The translations under genes and the position numbers were made by a program. Shown here piece after piece: positions 34,290 to 46,599 of a DNA stretch of 64,000 nt. Source of the stretch: Epiperipatus broadwayi. Lineage: Eukaryota; Onychophora; Udeonychophora; Euonychophora; Peripatidae. The stretch covers positions 1,990,992 through 2,054,991 of the forward strand of contig JAQFVV010006313.1 of assembly GCA_028023455.1 (NCBI GenBank), written 5' to 3'. The first letter of the stretch is position 1. Each line of letters begins with the position of its first letter. Below the pieces are notes generated by a model. The model was not told where the DNA came from. It saw only the letters and a program-made list of their open reading frames with translations, and searched no databases.

Positions 34290-35370
34290 TTTAATGATAG
34301 TGAAAAAAATGCTAATAAGAAAAATATTTGATTATATCTATAAAATTTGTTTCATTATAGACCAGTGCAATGTATATTTTAAAGCTGTTTATCAGATTTA
34401 TAGAAAGATTGCAGTTGATGAGGCAACCACAAAATATATTGATCTCAATGCAATGCAACAATATGAGCTTTTGAAACCAATAAGGAGAGGTTTCAAATGG
34501 TGTGTGTATGCTGATAGCTACAATGATTATGTATCCAACATAGAATTGTATATAGTCAAAAATTGTAGTACAGATGCTTAACCTATGCATTGAAACTCAT
34601 CCTGTAATGTCAATAGTTTGCCACATTTTGCAAAACATTATTTTCTGTGACAGTAAAGTCTACAGCTAGCAAAAGAACTAAATGCAAATAAATTATATAT
34701 TTGTGGAACAATAAATATTACACAAAAATATTCTAGATAGCATCACTGAAGTGTATAAAAATATAAAATTAAAAGAGGGAATCTTATTTTGTCATTGATA
34801 ATGATGACTTTCATTTTCTGGTATGGATGGACAAGAAAACAATGATTATGAACATATAATCCACTTTACAGAAGCAATGTTGTCAGCTGGAGAAATAAAG
34901 ATGGATCATGGCAAACATATCCAGACCAAACTGCAGTAAAAATATATAACACTTATATGAGTGGTCTTCATTTGTCCAATCAAAAGTGGACCCCATAATG
35001 TTTGAATTCTGGCACTGTTTTAATGCAGTAATTTCTAAATCTTACATTTTGTATTCCATTTATATGGTAACTAAACATTTGAAAGCTAAAACTCATTTAG
35101 AATTTCAGATAGCCTGTCTCACATGATTATCAATTAATATTCAAGGAAAAAATATGGTCCAAATGTCCATCTATTTCTACATCTGGAGTAGCAATCACAT
35201 GGATACTATACACATGTATAGCTCTATTGCTATAACAGTCTAATGTGTATGTGTTGCACATCCAAAATCCTAACACCTGAAACTTTCATTGGTTATTTGG
35301 AATGTGAATTGGTACTTTTTGCATTACCTTTGCAAAGAATGCTTTTTTTTAATCATACTCAAAATGTGAT
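34290..35370 (+). pseudogene. Degraded piggyBac-type transposase
   Basis: The first block (34294-34581, 95 codons) contains YRKIAVDEATTKYIDL, MQQYELLKPIRRGFKWCVYA and GYV-like DYVSNIELYIVK. This matches the order in piggyBac/PGBD transposases (catalytic 'vDE', 'kqY..KP.k.GfK', 'gYv..f.iY.Gk'). Decayed frames downstream give LAKELNANKLYICGTIN (about 34672-34720), VKIYNTYMSGLHLSNQK (about 34940-34990) and a Cys-rich tail MCMCCTSKILTPETF...LECELVLFALP...FNH (35243-35350). The tail corresponds to the family's C-terminal zinc-binding domain. Stops and shifts occur throughout, so it is dead. Flanking TTAA and terminal repeats were not identified. Confidence 0.7.
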
Positions 35371-36259
35371 AATATGCCATCTGTTGTCTTTTACTTTTAC
35401 TTCAAATAAGACCTTGTGCACTTTCATTACAAATGGACTTACCAGGATTCTGAATAACATATGTGTGTCAAACGTTTTCCAAATACAAATGTCTATACTT
35501 GATGCTCAGATAAAGATATGAATTGTACATTCTAATGGGCAAGTTATCTGTATTTTCAGCACGATTTATATGAAATATTATTTGTAGGTTATCAATTGTT
35601 GATAATCTTTTGAGTTTATGTAGATTCAATTCAACAAAGGCTGATTGTTACAAGGTGAAAGGTAGTACTGATAATGAAACGCAATATCATTTTTATTAGT
35701 CTGCATTGCAGTAAATCAAAAAAGTTTTCTTGGTTTATTTTAGCTACCAGCACAAAGTGAAAACTAAATCATTAGCACCATATAGACTTTATTTACAATT
35801 TGCTTCTCTCTAGCACTGTTTTTTTTAATATTATTTAGTCATTTTTGTATTAGTCTATAATAGGTTTTATTAATTTTTGTTTTACTACCTTTGTTTATAT
35901 TAATTGGTGAGACCTGTCACTCTGTTGACAATGATTGAAAGAACACAAACTAATGGTTAAAAAAGAGAAAAAAAGATATATCTACAGTAGCAGACTATGT
36001 ATGTATTAATGACCATATGTTCAATTGGGAAAAACCAAAAATATTGGAGAGGAAAAATTGCAAAAATAAAATTCAAAGAAGCTGCTCATATGACAATGGT
36101 AAATAATCCTATATGTCAATCCAGTATGGCAATACACAATATATGGAAGCCTCTAATTAATCTTTCTCTTAGAAAAAAGTACTTAAAAAATTGAAAGACT
36201 CGGGAGAATTTGAATCTATCCTCATATATAAATATATCAAATTTCTACTATCTGTTGTC
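35371..36259. other. AT-rich region, probably partly piggyBac flank
   Basis: No further coding motifs. A 65-codon open frame at 35997-36194 is not recognisable. Confidence 0.3.
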
Positions 36260-36345
36260 TTTGACAGAATGGCCATTGGTTAGAGCATTTGCCTTAAATT
36301 CTGATATTTGAAAATCTAAAGGTGTAAGTTGGACTCTATGCTAAT
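36260..36345 (+). repeat. Possible decayed tRNA-like repeat
   Basis: Contains attggttagagcatttgcct (box A-like) and, 40 nt on, ggtgtaagttggactc (weak box B-like). This could be an old tRNA pseudogene or SINE; the match is poor. Confidence 0.25.
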
Positions 36346-36500
36346 ACTATTATTAGTCAGGTCAGCAACATGTGAAGAAGAATGAAAAATAATACTATTT
36401 GAAACACTGTAATTATTAACGTGTTGTCTACGTAAGTGTTATTACTCACAAGTTGTTTGTATTTGAAAAGTTAAAAATTGTCTATACATTCAACATTTAT

Positions 36501-36563
36501 TGATAGATGATGGAAATAGTCCATCATATTACCACATCTAATATACCATCATCACAAACTTTC
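36501..36563 (+). repeat. Short dispersed repeat, copy 1
   Basis: Shares gatgatggaaatagt...ccatcatcacaaa with 38551-38612, same orientation. Confidence 0.6.
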
Positions 36564-36588
36564 AGGCAAATATATTCTTTGTTTTATT

Positions 36589-37434
36589 AACTTGGTTATT
36601 GAAATAAATGAGAGAGTGAAAATCTCTCAGGCGCTTATGACTACAACCAGCCAATCAAATCTTAAGCATTGGGACAGAGAATTTTAATAAGAAAAGAGCG
36701 GTTCCACTCTTTTCTTTACTTGTCTCAATATATATCCAAGCCAGTCCAAAGTACCTATATTTGAAAACGTGAATCTTAAATTTATTTCAATATCGACTGC
36801 GCTTTATAAAAATAATATTATTTACATATATTGCTGCAAATTTATAACATCGAAAAACTACTGCCTAGTAAATCGAAAGATTTCACGCTGTATGTTTATA
36901 ACTTGATTTCAGTTAATTAAGTGTGATGATATTTAAGATTCACACTTTCAAATATAGGTACTTTTGACTGGTTTGGATATATATTGAGACAAGTAAAGAA
37001 AAGAGTGGAACCGCTCTTTTCTTATTAAAATTCTCTGTCCCAGTGCTTAAGATTTGATTGGCTGGTTGTAGTCATAAGCGCTTGAGAGATTTGCACTCTC
37101 TCATTTATTTCAATATCGACTGCGCTTTATAAAAATAATATTATTTACATATATTGCTGCAAATTTATAACATCGAAAAACTACTGCGTAGTAAATCGAA
37201 AGATTTCACGCTGTATGTTTATAACTTGATTTCAGTTAATTAAGTGTGATGATATTTAAGATTCATGCTTTCAAATATAGATACTTTGGACTGGCTTGGA
37301 TATATATTGAGACAAGTAAAGAAAAGAGTGGAGCCGCTCCTTTCTTATTAAAATTTTCTGTCCCAGTGCACTCTCTCATTTATTTCAATATCGACTGCGC
37401 TTTATAAAAATATTATTTACATAACTTGGTTATT
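36589..37434 (+). mobile_element. Tandem/inverted repeat element with 12-bp direct-repeat borders
   Basis: Bounded by a perfect 12-bp direct repeat aacttggttatt (36589-36600 and 37423-37434). Inside, a unit of about 323 bp is repeated head to tail. The unit is a core of about 148 bp starting atttatttcaatatcgactg plus an arm of about 175 bp. The core begins at about 36780, 37103 and 37378, the last being only 45 bp long. The second period is 275 bp because part of the arm is deleted. The first 180 bp (36601-36782) is the arm in reverse orientation, so the left part folds back. No open frame. A 12-bp target duplication, 5' inversion and tandem structure resemble a retroposed tandem-repeat RNA (compare animal retrozymes), but no ribozyme core was found. 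Confidence 0.75.
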
Positions 37435-38550
37435 ATTATCTTTATTTTATATTTGAGGGGCATATGTTTGTTTGATGGCCTTTCATGTATTAGAATTGGG
37501 TCAGTTTTATTTCTGATTACTTTTGCCAATAGGAAAACAGAATGTCTGGAATGTGTTATCTTTTATTAATAACAATAGTATGAAATAATATATGTAATAT
37601 TTTGCATTTAGTATACACATCTGCAAGACTTATACTATGAAAAAAAGTAAAATAGTTTTTTTACAAATGTGTGCCATAGGATTTTTAATTTTTTTAGTAA
37701 AATATAAAAATATGTTTATTAAGAAAATATGTTTAATTATAAATTATAAAAAACTGAATTATATATACCTGCATATTTTTCTTTCTCAAAATCTTTGCCT
37801 GCCTCTGGAAGTGAAAATTTCTTGCAGATTCTACATTTATAAATTGTTTTTGTCATTTGAATGAATATTATATTGTCATGATATCTGTATTGGTGATAGT
37901 TATTCAGTATGATGTTGGTTTAACAAAGTCGGTTTACCAAAAGTATAATCAAAATAGTTTTGAGTGAGGAATGAGAAATGTAGAACTCAAATCTGTAGTA
38001 CATCTTGCTTTTCAAGAATTTTCATGATGCGTACATATATAAACATCAGCTTTATGATGTACATGTGCATAGTACCATGGTGATCTTATTTGGAATTTCA
38101 AATTGTATACCATTTTACTTATTGTATTTATATTGGTAAGCAATATCAATTGATGATTTTATTACTCTCTTCCCCCTCACTTTTTTTTCTTATTACGATA
38201 TCATGTTTACTGAATTTTATTTCTTTTTTGTATAATTTGTTAAACAATTTCATATTTGATTCACAATAATTATTGTTGATTAATATTTATTTTATCTTTT
38301 ATTACGGAAAAAACATTTTTCTATTTCTGTATGTATTCAAATAATAAAATATCTTAGGTAAGAAATATTATACATGCTCTGAACCAGAATTTTATGAGTT
38401 ATGTAAATGAAATTTATCAATAAAAATATAATTTAAAAGTTTAATTATCATAAATGATAATCAAAGAATAAAGTAATAGTTTTTAATGATAATCATTATT
38501 TTTCTTAACCTTATTATTATTATTTTTTTTTGGTATTGTATTCAATATTA
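37435..38550. other. AT-rich spacer
   Basis: Open frame 37637-37864 is lysine/isoleucine-rich by base composition only. No feature supported. Confidence 0.35.
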
Positions 38551-38612
38551 AATATTAAATGATGGAAATAGTGCACTATATAAATACAACTAAAAGACCA
38601 TCATCACAAATC
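38551..38612 (+). repeat. Short dispersed repeat, copy 2
   Basis: Counterpart of 36501-36563. Confidence 0.6.
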
Positions 38613-38813
38613 TTCTTGAAAACACAAATGTTTCTTGAATTACAACTTTTCGGAGTTCAAATTTTTATATGATTGTATAAATAAGCTAATCAAATTTTGT
38701 ATTTAATGTTTTATTCATAAAATGTTTAATGCTACTTGAAAATGAAGGACAAATTTTATTATTCTCAAACATCATAAATAACTAGAATTGTTTTTTTTAA
38801 AAAAATGAAAACA

Positions 38814-39033
38814 TATATATAAATATTAAGCATTAAATCACCCCACATGGTTAAGAAATCCAGTACTGCCCTCTGTGAACTAATATATAAATAAATTAGA
38901 GTTCATATTTCAAAATAGCCAGCTCAAAACAATACAAAATATGAACTCTAATGTATTTATATATTAGTTCACAAAGGGCGGTACTGGATTTCTTAACCAT
39001 GTGGGGTGATTTAATGCTTAATATTTATATATT
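38814..39033. repeat. 220-bp hairpin (MITE-like) repeat
   Basis: Near-perfect inverted arms (38814-38911 and 38936-39033) share taagcattaaatcacccc and ggttaagaaatccagtac. They surround a spacer of about 25 bp. Only a few mismatches (for example ccctctg against cgccctttg). No coding capacity. Flanking TA-rich sequence hides any target duplication. Confidence 0.88.
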
Positions 39034-40534
39034 TATTTCAGTATAGCATTATACACTTGAATTATTTTATATATATTTGTTACTTTTCTCCACTAACAAT
39101 AATAATGAATAAATAAACTATAAATAAAATGTCCATAGTGTTTGTGGTTTTATAAATCTTTATTAAAAGTCAAATATATTTTACAAGTTTTAGTGCAATT
39201 ATAAAATCAAGACGTTATTTTGCAACTTTGAAATTTACATTTTATAATGATATAAATTATGTTACTCTTGTACAGGTTTATAAAAATTTTATATAGCTGT
39301 TTCTTCTACATGGGGTGTCTAATTATTTTTAAACTTATATTTTCTTATATGCAATCGTTTTGCTTCAATGGTTATTTATTTAATAATTGATATTTCAGTT
39401 ACTGCTTTGTTTTGTAGAAAAATCTCCGTTATGTTCTTGATGACCACATTTTAATATAAGACATCATTATACTTTAACATCTTAACCTTTCAATAATTGA
39501 TATTTTTTGACAGCTTTAGTAGCAGGTTGAAATAAATTTCCAATTTTCTATTTTAACAAATTTATCTTAGTCTTTATAATATTTTCAAAAATTTTGGAAT
39601 TATTTGTTAGAAAAAACATGTTTACAATCAAAAATTACTCTTAAAAATATTACTTTAACTTTTCAAATATAAAAAAAAAAACATTTAACTGAAATAAATA
39701 ATAATATTTATAAAGAACAACTTCTCTTTTCTAATCAGATGGTTATCACATTGTTTATAAAAATATTAAAGCAAAAAAAAATCAAAATTATTTGAACATG
39801 ATTTGAAAAACCAACTAAATTACTGTTCAGTCCACTTAAAGCTAATGACATTATATTTACAATTTAAAACATTATTTATAATTTTAACAAAATAAATATA
39901 AAATACTTTTTTTTTCAGCCAATCACAAGTTGTCATCATATATTATTCATTTTTCTTGACTTGAATTTTTCTAAAAGTAAATATTATCTAGGAAAATATG
40001 AATATAATAACATTATTCTTCAAAAAAAAAAAAAACATACAAACATTTTGCAAAATAGTCATACGTATGTAAATGAATGATGGAAAATAAGTTTTGCTTT
40101 TGAAAATGAACACACAAAAAAAATGAATATGCTTGAAAGCTATCAACTTCTCATGAGTTATCTTGTAAAAATAAGTATTTTTGTAAAAAAATTGAATCTA
40201 ATCACATTCTTCTTCTAAAATTAAAAATATTTTACAAGAATTCTACAAAACTAATCATAAATATATAAACAAAATATATTTCCTAAATCTTATAAAAAAT
40301 CAATATAAATCCATTAAAATACCTCATGACATCATGAGTTCAGCTTACTCATTGTTATTTCAGAAACATTCTTTTCTTTTTCACCACATCTATGCCATGT
40401 ACAGAAACTTTAGTAAGTAATAAACAGATATAATAAATCTTTATGCAGTGTTGTTCTGACAGAAACCAAGAAAGGTAAATGATGGTTGGCAGAAGAAAGT
40501 TGCATTAGATCTAAAGATCCAGACACTAGCCCAA
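39034..40534. other. AT-rich region, nothing recognised
   Basis: Low-complexity AT sequence with long A and T runs; no gene or element visible. Confidence 0.4.
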
Positions 40535-40632
40535 AATGCAATGCTTCTCAATGATGAAAGCCATAAGTTTGAAACTAGTCTATTGTACAGGACAGTATAA
40601 AATAAGGATTTGTTACACACTATCCATTGCCT
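40535..40632 (-). repeat. ~200-bp dispersed repeat, copy 4 (diverged, partial)
   Basis: Has atgatgaaagcc, gaaactagtct, aaataaggatttgt and atccattg in the same order as the copy at 19366-19552. Confidence 0.6.
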
Positions 40633-41509
40633 CTATTATTTGCTAAAGCTTACAGTAGGAAAAAGAATATTGCTGAAAAAAAAGAACATATGTGAAAGCA
40701 CTCAAATACACTCTTTAGTGATAAAAGAGTGAGAAATTATCAATCATTGATGTCGTGCACAGGAAATCAGTTCATTTGTAATAAATGTTATCTGTTTATT
40801 ACTGACATCTTGTGATTTATTTTTAAATTAATAAATCAATATTATTTTACTAAAGCCAAAGGAATAGTGATGTCATCAGTAGTGATGTACTATCATGATG
40901 AATGCTATTGAATCATTAAAATGATTTGTATGATAAATTTAAGTCGGTGAAAAAATTTCAAGGATAGAAATATCACCTATTAACTTCTCTGCTTAATAGC
41001 ATTTGGTCTTTCAAGCTTTTCCTTTGTATGAAACTTTCAGTAATGATTACTTCTTATGTTAATTTCATTAGGCACATGACTGTTATGAGACTATTTCTAT
41101 TACTATCTACATATTCCATATTCTATAACCATTTTTACTTTTCTTTTACAATGTAGTTCTGTGATAAGGGTTTATTCACTTCCAAAGAGATGAATTTATT
41201 TAAATTTTGAGCAATGCTTTTAACCTAGGTTATTTTCTCTTAATACTAGTGCTAGCCACTCAGTTTGAGTGCTGTAAATATGATTTTTTAGATTGAAGGC
41301 ATAATTTAATAAATTAACTTAATGGTTGCCATTCACGGTTAAAAACATGACAAACTTTCCATCATTCAAATCCTGGCAATTTTAGATGGAAAATAAAGAT
41401 TTTTATGTGAAACGAGAGATTTTGTGATTTGATGTGATGTATTATGACTTCTCCTTAAACGAAGTCAAGAATATCTCAGCAATTATGCTCAGAAAAACCT
41501 GTTAGCCAC
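40633..41509. other. AT-rich spacer
   Basis: Nothing supported. Confidence 0.35.
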
Positions 41510-42430
41510 TTTATTTTACATTCTCCACTCTAAATTTACCCATAATCTGCTCTATCCCATTTCCACAACATAATCTTTGTCAACTCTATAACCTTTATAT
41601 CTAAATCCCCCTTATCTTTTCCCAAACCCAGCATAAAAACCAATAATTTACTTTCTGTATAATTACTCTTTTCATATTTATTTTTCCACAACTTTATTAT
41701 ATGTACCCTTTCTGTTTTCAAACATTTACATTCAATTAACAAATGCCTAATATTTTCTATTCCTTCCTTACATAATTTACAAAATAAATCATCCATATTT
41801 TTCCATTTACATGCATATTCTTTTGTAGCTAAAGATCCCGTTCGAGCCTTAAACAATAAACTACTTTCCTTACTATTATCATATATTAACTCACATCTAA
41901 TATTCTGTTTATTTCTATATATATATTTAAACTCTTTTTACTCTCCATACTATTTCTCCATCTCTCTAACTCCCTAGTCTTTATTAATAAATTTATTTTT
42001 TTATCCCATTTCTTACTACTATAACACTCAATAATCCTCTTAACACAATCATCCCATCCTTTGTACAAATATATTGATATAAATTCTTTATCCAAATCTT
42101 TTGCATACCACATTACTTTCTCACCCATCTTGTTACCTGCCCTTTACTCATAACCCAATTAAATACTATTTTAGCTATTCTTTTATTATCCATAAACTGC
42201 AATCTACCTAACATTTTCATTTTACTTTTTGCATCTCTTATATGAAAACTTGACCATCCCATTTCTCCTTGAATTGCCTCCCTTGCTGTTTATACTTCTG
42301 AATCTAATGCATGTCTTCCTACTTCCCTTTGAGCTTTTTCTAAGTAATCTAATATCTTTTTACTAACATACAATGCATCATTACCATATGTTAATCCTGC
42401 TACTGCCCTCTCGTGAATTATTTTACAAGT
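41510..42430 (-). pseudogene. LINE 3' fragment (RT C-terminal region with zinc knuckle)
   Basis: Minus-strand frames from 42430 give LTYGNDALYVSKKILDYLEK, then a QREVGRHAL stretch, then EAIQGEMGWSSFHIRDAKSK (about 42220-42290). A second frame at 42128-41886 follows, and finally ACKWKNMDDLFCKLCKEGIE...RHLLIECKCL (41536-41856), a C..C...H....C knuckle. This order is typical of the region after the RT in non-LTR retrotransposons. A stop and frame changes break it near 42290, 42130 and 41880. The RT catalytic motifs are missing, so the copy is 5'-truncated. Clade not determined. Confidence 0.72.
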
Positions 42431-43785
42431 AAAAAATCAATAAACCTGTCAGTTAAGGTTAAACAAAGAAGAGAGGCGGACTTATCTTAGATCTGATTGG
42501 CTAATAAATTTTGACAACAAAGAAAATCCCTTGTCAAAAACGAAATCACTTCAATTTCTTTTGTTTTATTTCGAAAGCAATAAACGAATGTTTTAGATAA
42601 TTCTAAAAGGTTTTTTTGAAATATTGTAAATTATTTTCATAAAATATCTGAAAATCAAATTATTTAAAAAAAAATAGTTAAGATTTTAAGAAAAACTAAC
42701 CAAAATTATTAACTTTTTCTGCAAAGTAAAGCTGTCAAACAAATCATATCGTCACATAAACATTTTGATTCATTTTTCGATTTTGTTTTACCTTTACTGC
42801 TCGTAAACATTTCTACAATTATAAAGAGAAATTTATTTTTGAAAAAACTTTCGTTTACTTTCATAATCTGACAAATAATTAATATACTTTTTATAAACGA
42901 AACTAAAGTGAATATAACAAGGGAAGTTGAATATATTTTGATGATTGAATTTGTATTTTGACACTTGACTTTGTGAAATTGACTAATTAAAATGTTAGGC
43001 TTTTACCTCAGTTGGCCAATGCAATAATAAGCAATAAAGATGTTAATCTTTTTTTTTTTGGAAGTCAATAAATGCTCATAGAATTACTTATTTTATCTTG
43101 TTTTCAACTGGAAGATATTATCACGGCTGGTGACTTCATAGCTTCTTCTAAACAAGGGTCATAATTTAATTTTATATATATTGAAACAGTCAGTTTTCAA
43201 CATGACTCTTTCACCTGCTATATGTGCTATATAGCAGTATTCATTCATATATAAATGCCACCAACCCTCATATGTTTAATAATAATATTCCTAATAAGTT
43301 CCATCTAAATTTGAATCTAATTAAATCTATCATGTGTGTGTGTGTGTGTGTGTGTATCGTTTAATATGTATTCAAGTATTCATTTATATACTCCTTTAGT
43401 CAAAATGCGCACATATATAGATTATTAATAATTGCTAGATGAAAAACTAATTGTATGTGTAACTGTAGATTACATATATGCTAGAATATAAATGTTAATA
43501 GATTAAAAAACATTTTTTTCCCATAATTTTAGATATTTATTAAATTATGCATTTTCAAAATTATATAATTCTGCATATATCGGTAAATTAGAACGGTCAA
43601 GTTACATATATAATAAAATGTTTTTCTAAATCTTAGAGTTGTTTTCTGGACATACTGTCGCCAATATAGTTAATCCTTACCAAAAATACATTAATTAAAA
43701 ATGTATAATTAGAATAAAACGGGGAAAACTGAATAAATTATAGCCTGTGAATTGCGATTTTTTGACCTATTTAAAATTAAAAACA
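42431..43785. other. AT-rich region with (GT)n
   Basis: Only the (GT)n microsatellite at about 43331-43356 and AT-rich sequence were seen. Confidence 0.4.
43331..43356. repeat. (GT)n microsatellite
   Basis: About 12 GT units. Confidence 0.9.
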
Positions 43786-44120
43786 GCAGGCTCCCGTGGT
43801 GATTGACCACTGACGTACAGCCCAAGAAAACAATTCTCGGAAAATACAGTAATGAAAAAAAGGGAGGGGGGGTAATGGTATATAAGAGGTAGCAGCCATC
43901 TTTGCAAAAAATTCAGTAAAAATTTTCTAAAGAGTAACCAAGAAGTATTAAAATTGTAAATTAATAAAATGTCGGGGTAGAAAGGCTTCAAACCTAGCCT
44001 TCTGACAGGCAAAGAACCATCTAAGCCAAGAAGAGGAGCAGATCACCGTGAAAACCTAAAACATGCTCGCTGTCCAAGGAAACCCGCAGTACAAAGAAAC
44101 ACCAAGTTCAATTATGGTAA
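43786..44120 (+). promoter_or_regulatory. Promoter-like, GC-richer patch with TATA box
   Basis: Contains a CRE-like actgacgtac (near 43811) and a TATA box ggtatataagagg (about 43877-43889). A GC-richer downstream stretch ends near a donor-like atg|gtaaat at about 44118. It may be the start of a host transcript or the LTR of an unrecognised retroelement. No matching second LTR was found in the window. Confidence 0.3.
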
Positions 44121-45554
44121 ATATTCTTCTCATCTAAAACCTTCGATCAATTCTCAGTAAATGCTAGCTTAACTTCAAACTAATGGCCATATTAAAATAT
44201 GTATTTTATTTGATAACTTTAATCTAAAACTCACCTAAAAGTATAATAATTAATAACTGTAATTAAACCCTAGAGTCTTGCCTGATTATAAATATGATAA
44301 GAGTGTAAACCTAGTTATAAACTGATTATGATTATAATGATTATAATTTAAACCTGATTATAAAAATGATTATGATTCCTGATATAAATTTAAGTCCTGA
44401 TATAAAGATACTAATTTATTGATAGAAATAATTTACCTGAGAGATAAAATGTTAAATGATTTAACGTATTTTAGTTTAATTATGCTTTATTATTTTATGA
44501 TCTAAAATACGCGCATTCACACACATCTTTTATTAATGAAATTGCATTATTTTATGTTTTGGTTTACTCGCAAAATATAGTTTGATTTGGTTACGTATTG
44601 ATTTAAATTAAATAATTAAATGCTATCTATTTCAATTTGTTTAATGTGGAAATTAATTTATATAATAATTTAAATAATATTTAAGATTTTTATAATAATT
44701 TGTATGTTATAAATTAACGATAATATTCGTAATCGTTGATTTCTAAGATAGCATTAAAAGACTGAATCAAACATGTTTTAGCGAACTTTATACAACTTGC
44801 TCTTTTTAAATAAGCAATTATCAAACTTCACTTATTTAAATTTATTATGATTTAAAATTGCATTTCTTGAGATGATCTATGCCAATATTATTATTATTTA
44901 GTTACGTTATATTGTTTATGCTATAAAATTGCAAAACCGAGCTTTATTCTTAGTTTAAACTATTCGCGAGTGTTAAATAAAAATTCGCTCGCATATATAT
45001 ATGTAAGTGCGCATATATATACAACGTATAATTATATACGAAATAAAAATCTCTGTTTTGGAAAGGATAATATGTCTACAATTAAGGGTTATTACAAACG
45101 TATCACCACCTTAAAATCGATTTGCCTTTTAAATTGATATTTTAAGTTAATATCTAGGTAAAGTGATATAACTTCAGCATAAATTTTTATGTTTATATTT
45201 CAATTCCCCATATGCTGTAAATCCCCCTTAAGCTAAATAAGTCGTAGCCTATATAGCTAACTCTATAGATTGGATTCATAAATCCCCTTTATTTGTACTA
45301 TTTCAAAGTACTATAATATGAACTGATGTGGGACAGTTTCATGAAAGAAACTTGGATTTTTAGCGTCGTAATTTTAAATATGATTATTAGTCAGTGGTGC
45401 ATATGTCTCCTTACGAAACGCTATGGCATATATTCTTTTTGCTATATTTCTGCAATGGTTGCATACCGTCGCCCTGCATCATTACCTTAGTTCGGGCAAT
45501 TATTACTTTAGATGGTGACTGGTACACGCCAACCCATCTCGCTTATCTTATCAT
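44121..45554. other. AT-rich region with a 62-codon open frame
   Basis: The frame at 45394-45582 is in GC-richer sequence but shows no motif I recognise. Elsewhere there are only local tga-ttata repeats near 44280-44400. Confidence 0.3.
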
Positions 45555-45647
45555 GGAGCATGAGACTCAATCCAGAGCGTAAGTCTCCACATTCCTCGTC
45601 CATAAAAGGAGCATGTGACTCAAATAGAGCGTAAGACTCCCATATTT
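45555..45647 (+). repeat. Tandem pair of hairpin-forming ~54-bp units
   Basis: Two adjacent copies of gagcatg(a/t)gactcaa...agagcgtaag(t/a)ctcc. Within the first, gagact and agtctc can pair. Confidence 0.7.
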
Positions 45648-46111
45648 TATAAATTGCCTAACCTGCCGAACCAAATGGTCTCCTACATTACAGCAATGAG
45701 AATCAGTCCTCGGGAACTGTTACTTGGTAAAAATCCCATGAGTAAGGAACATATGAGATGCAATAACACTTAAAAGTTATATGTTTTTCTATACGCACTA
45801 GTATCTGAAATATAACTTCCGTTAGTCAGTTCAACCCTCCACTTAAATAAGTAAATCAGCGTTGATCTGATACAGAATCCAATCTAAGTAGTATTTTACT
45901 GTGTAGAGAATATATTGAAATATTCGCGCTAAGTAAATTATGTTAATTTATGTTCTTTACTAAATTAATTATCACTTTTACTAATATGCAAATCTAAATC
46001 CTTATAGCATAAACCTGGCATAGAAAATAAAAAACCATGAGAAAATTCAAATCGTTCTGCATTAAAATTTATAATAAGCTCATGTATAAATTCACTGTAA
46101 TATTATTTTAT

Positions 46112-46395
46112 CACCTGCGAGTGATTGAAATATATGTGTATAAGCCAAATATATAATTGAAATTTACGTATTATCACCTGCGTGTGATATAAGGCTACAC
46201 ATATATAGAACGGAAATGCAAAACCTCTAAAACATTATTAATTGTAGATAAAGCTAAATTCACTATTAAATAAATAACCTGTGTATATGTAAACCAAACC
46301 AGTTAATCATGTACATCCAAAATTATTACCCAAACAGCATCACTTACGTGTGAACCCTTTTAAACTGTAAAATCCCTTATTCACCTGCGTGTGAA
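46112..46395. repeat. Scattered palindromic motif TCACCTGCG(T/A)GTGA
   Basis: The motif or a close variant occurs near 46112, 46172, 46344 (cacttacgtgtga) and 46381, at irregular spacing. Each copy has inverted TCAC/GTGA ends around a CTGCG core. Confidence 0.6.
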
Positions 46396-46599
46396 ACTAA
46401 ACCTTTGTTTATTTATTATGATTTTAAATAACTGTTTACTTTAAATATTATTAAATTGATTTAAAATTTAATCTAGTTTCTTGTCTTAGTCTTGCTCACC
46501 GACTCAATTTTATTTAATAATTAATAATTAATTTTACAGTGTTATTGAAATTATATATATAATTTATAATGATAAGTGTGCCACATGATACCTATATAG

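Noticed and set aside
34312-34590. 92-codon minus-strand frame
   Set aside because: Antisense to the piggyBac block, which has ordered family motifs.
36589-37434. Hammerhead ribozyme in the tandem unit
   Set aside because: No CTGATGA...GAAA core was found on either strand; the nearest match, gtgatgatat, lacks the first C and a properly placed GAAA.
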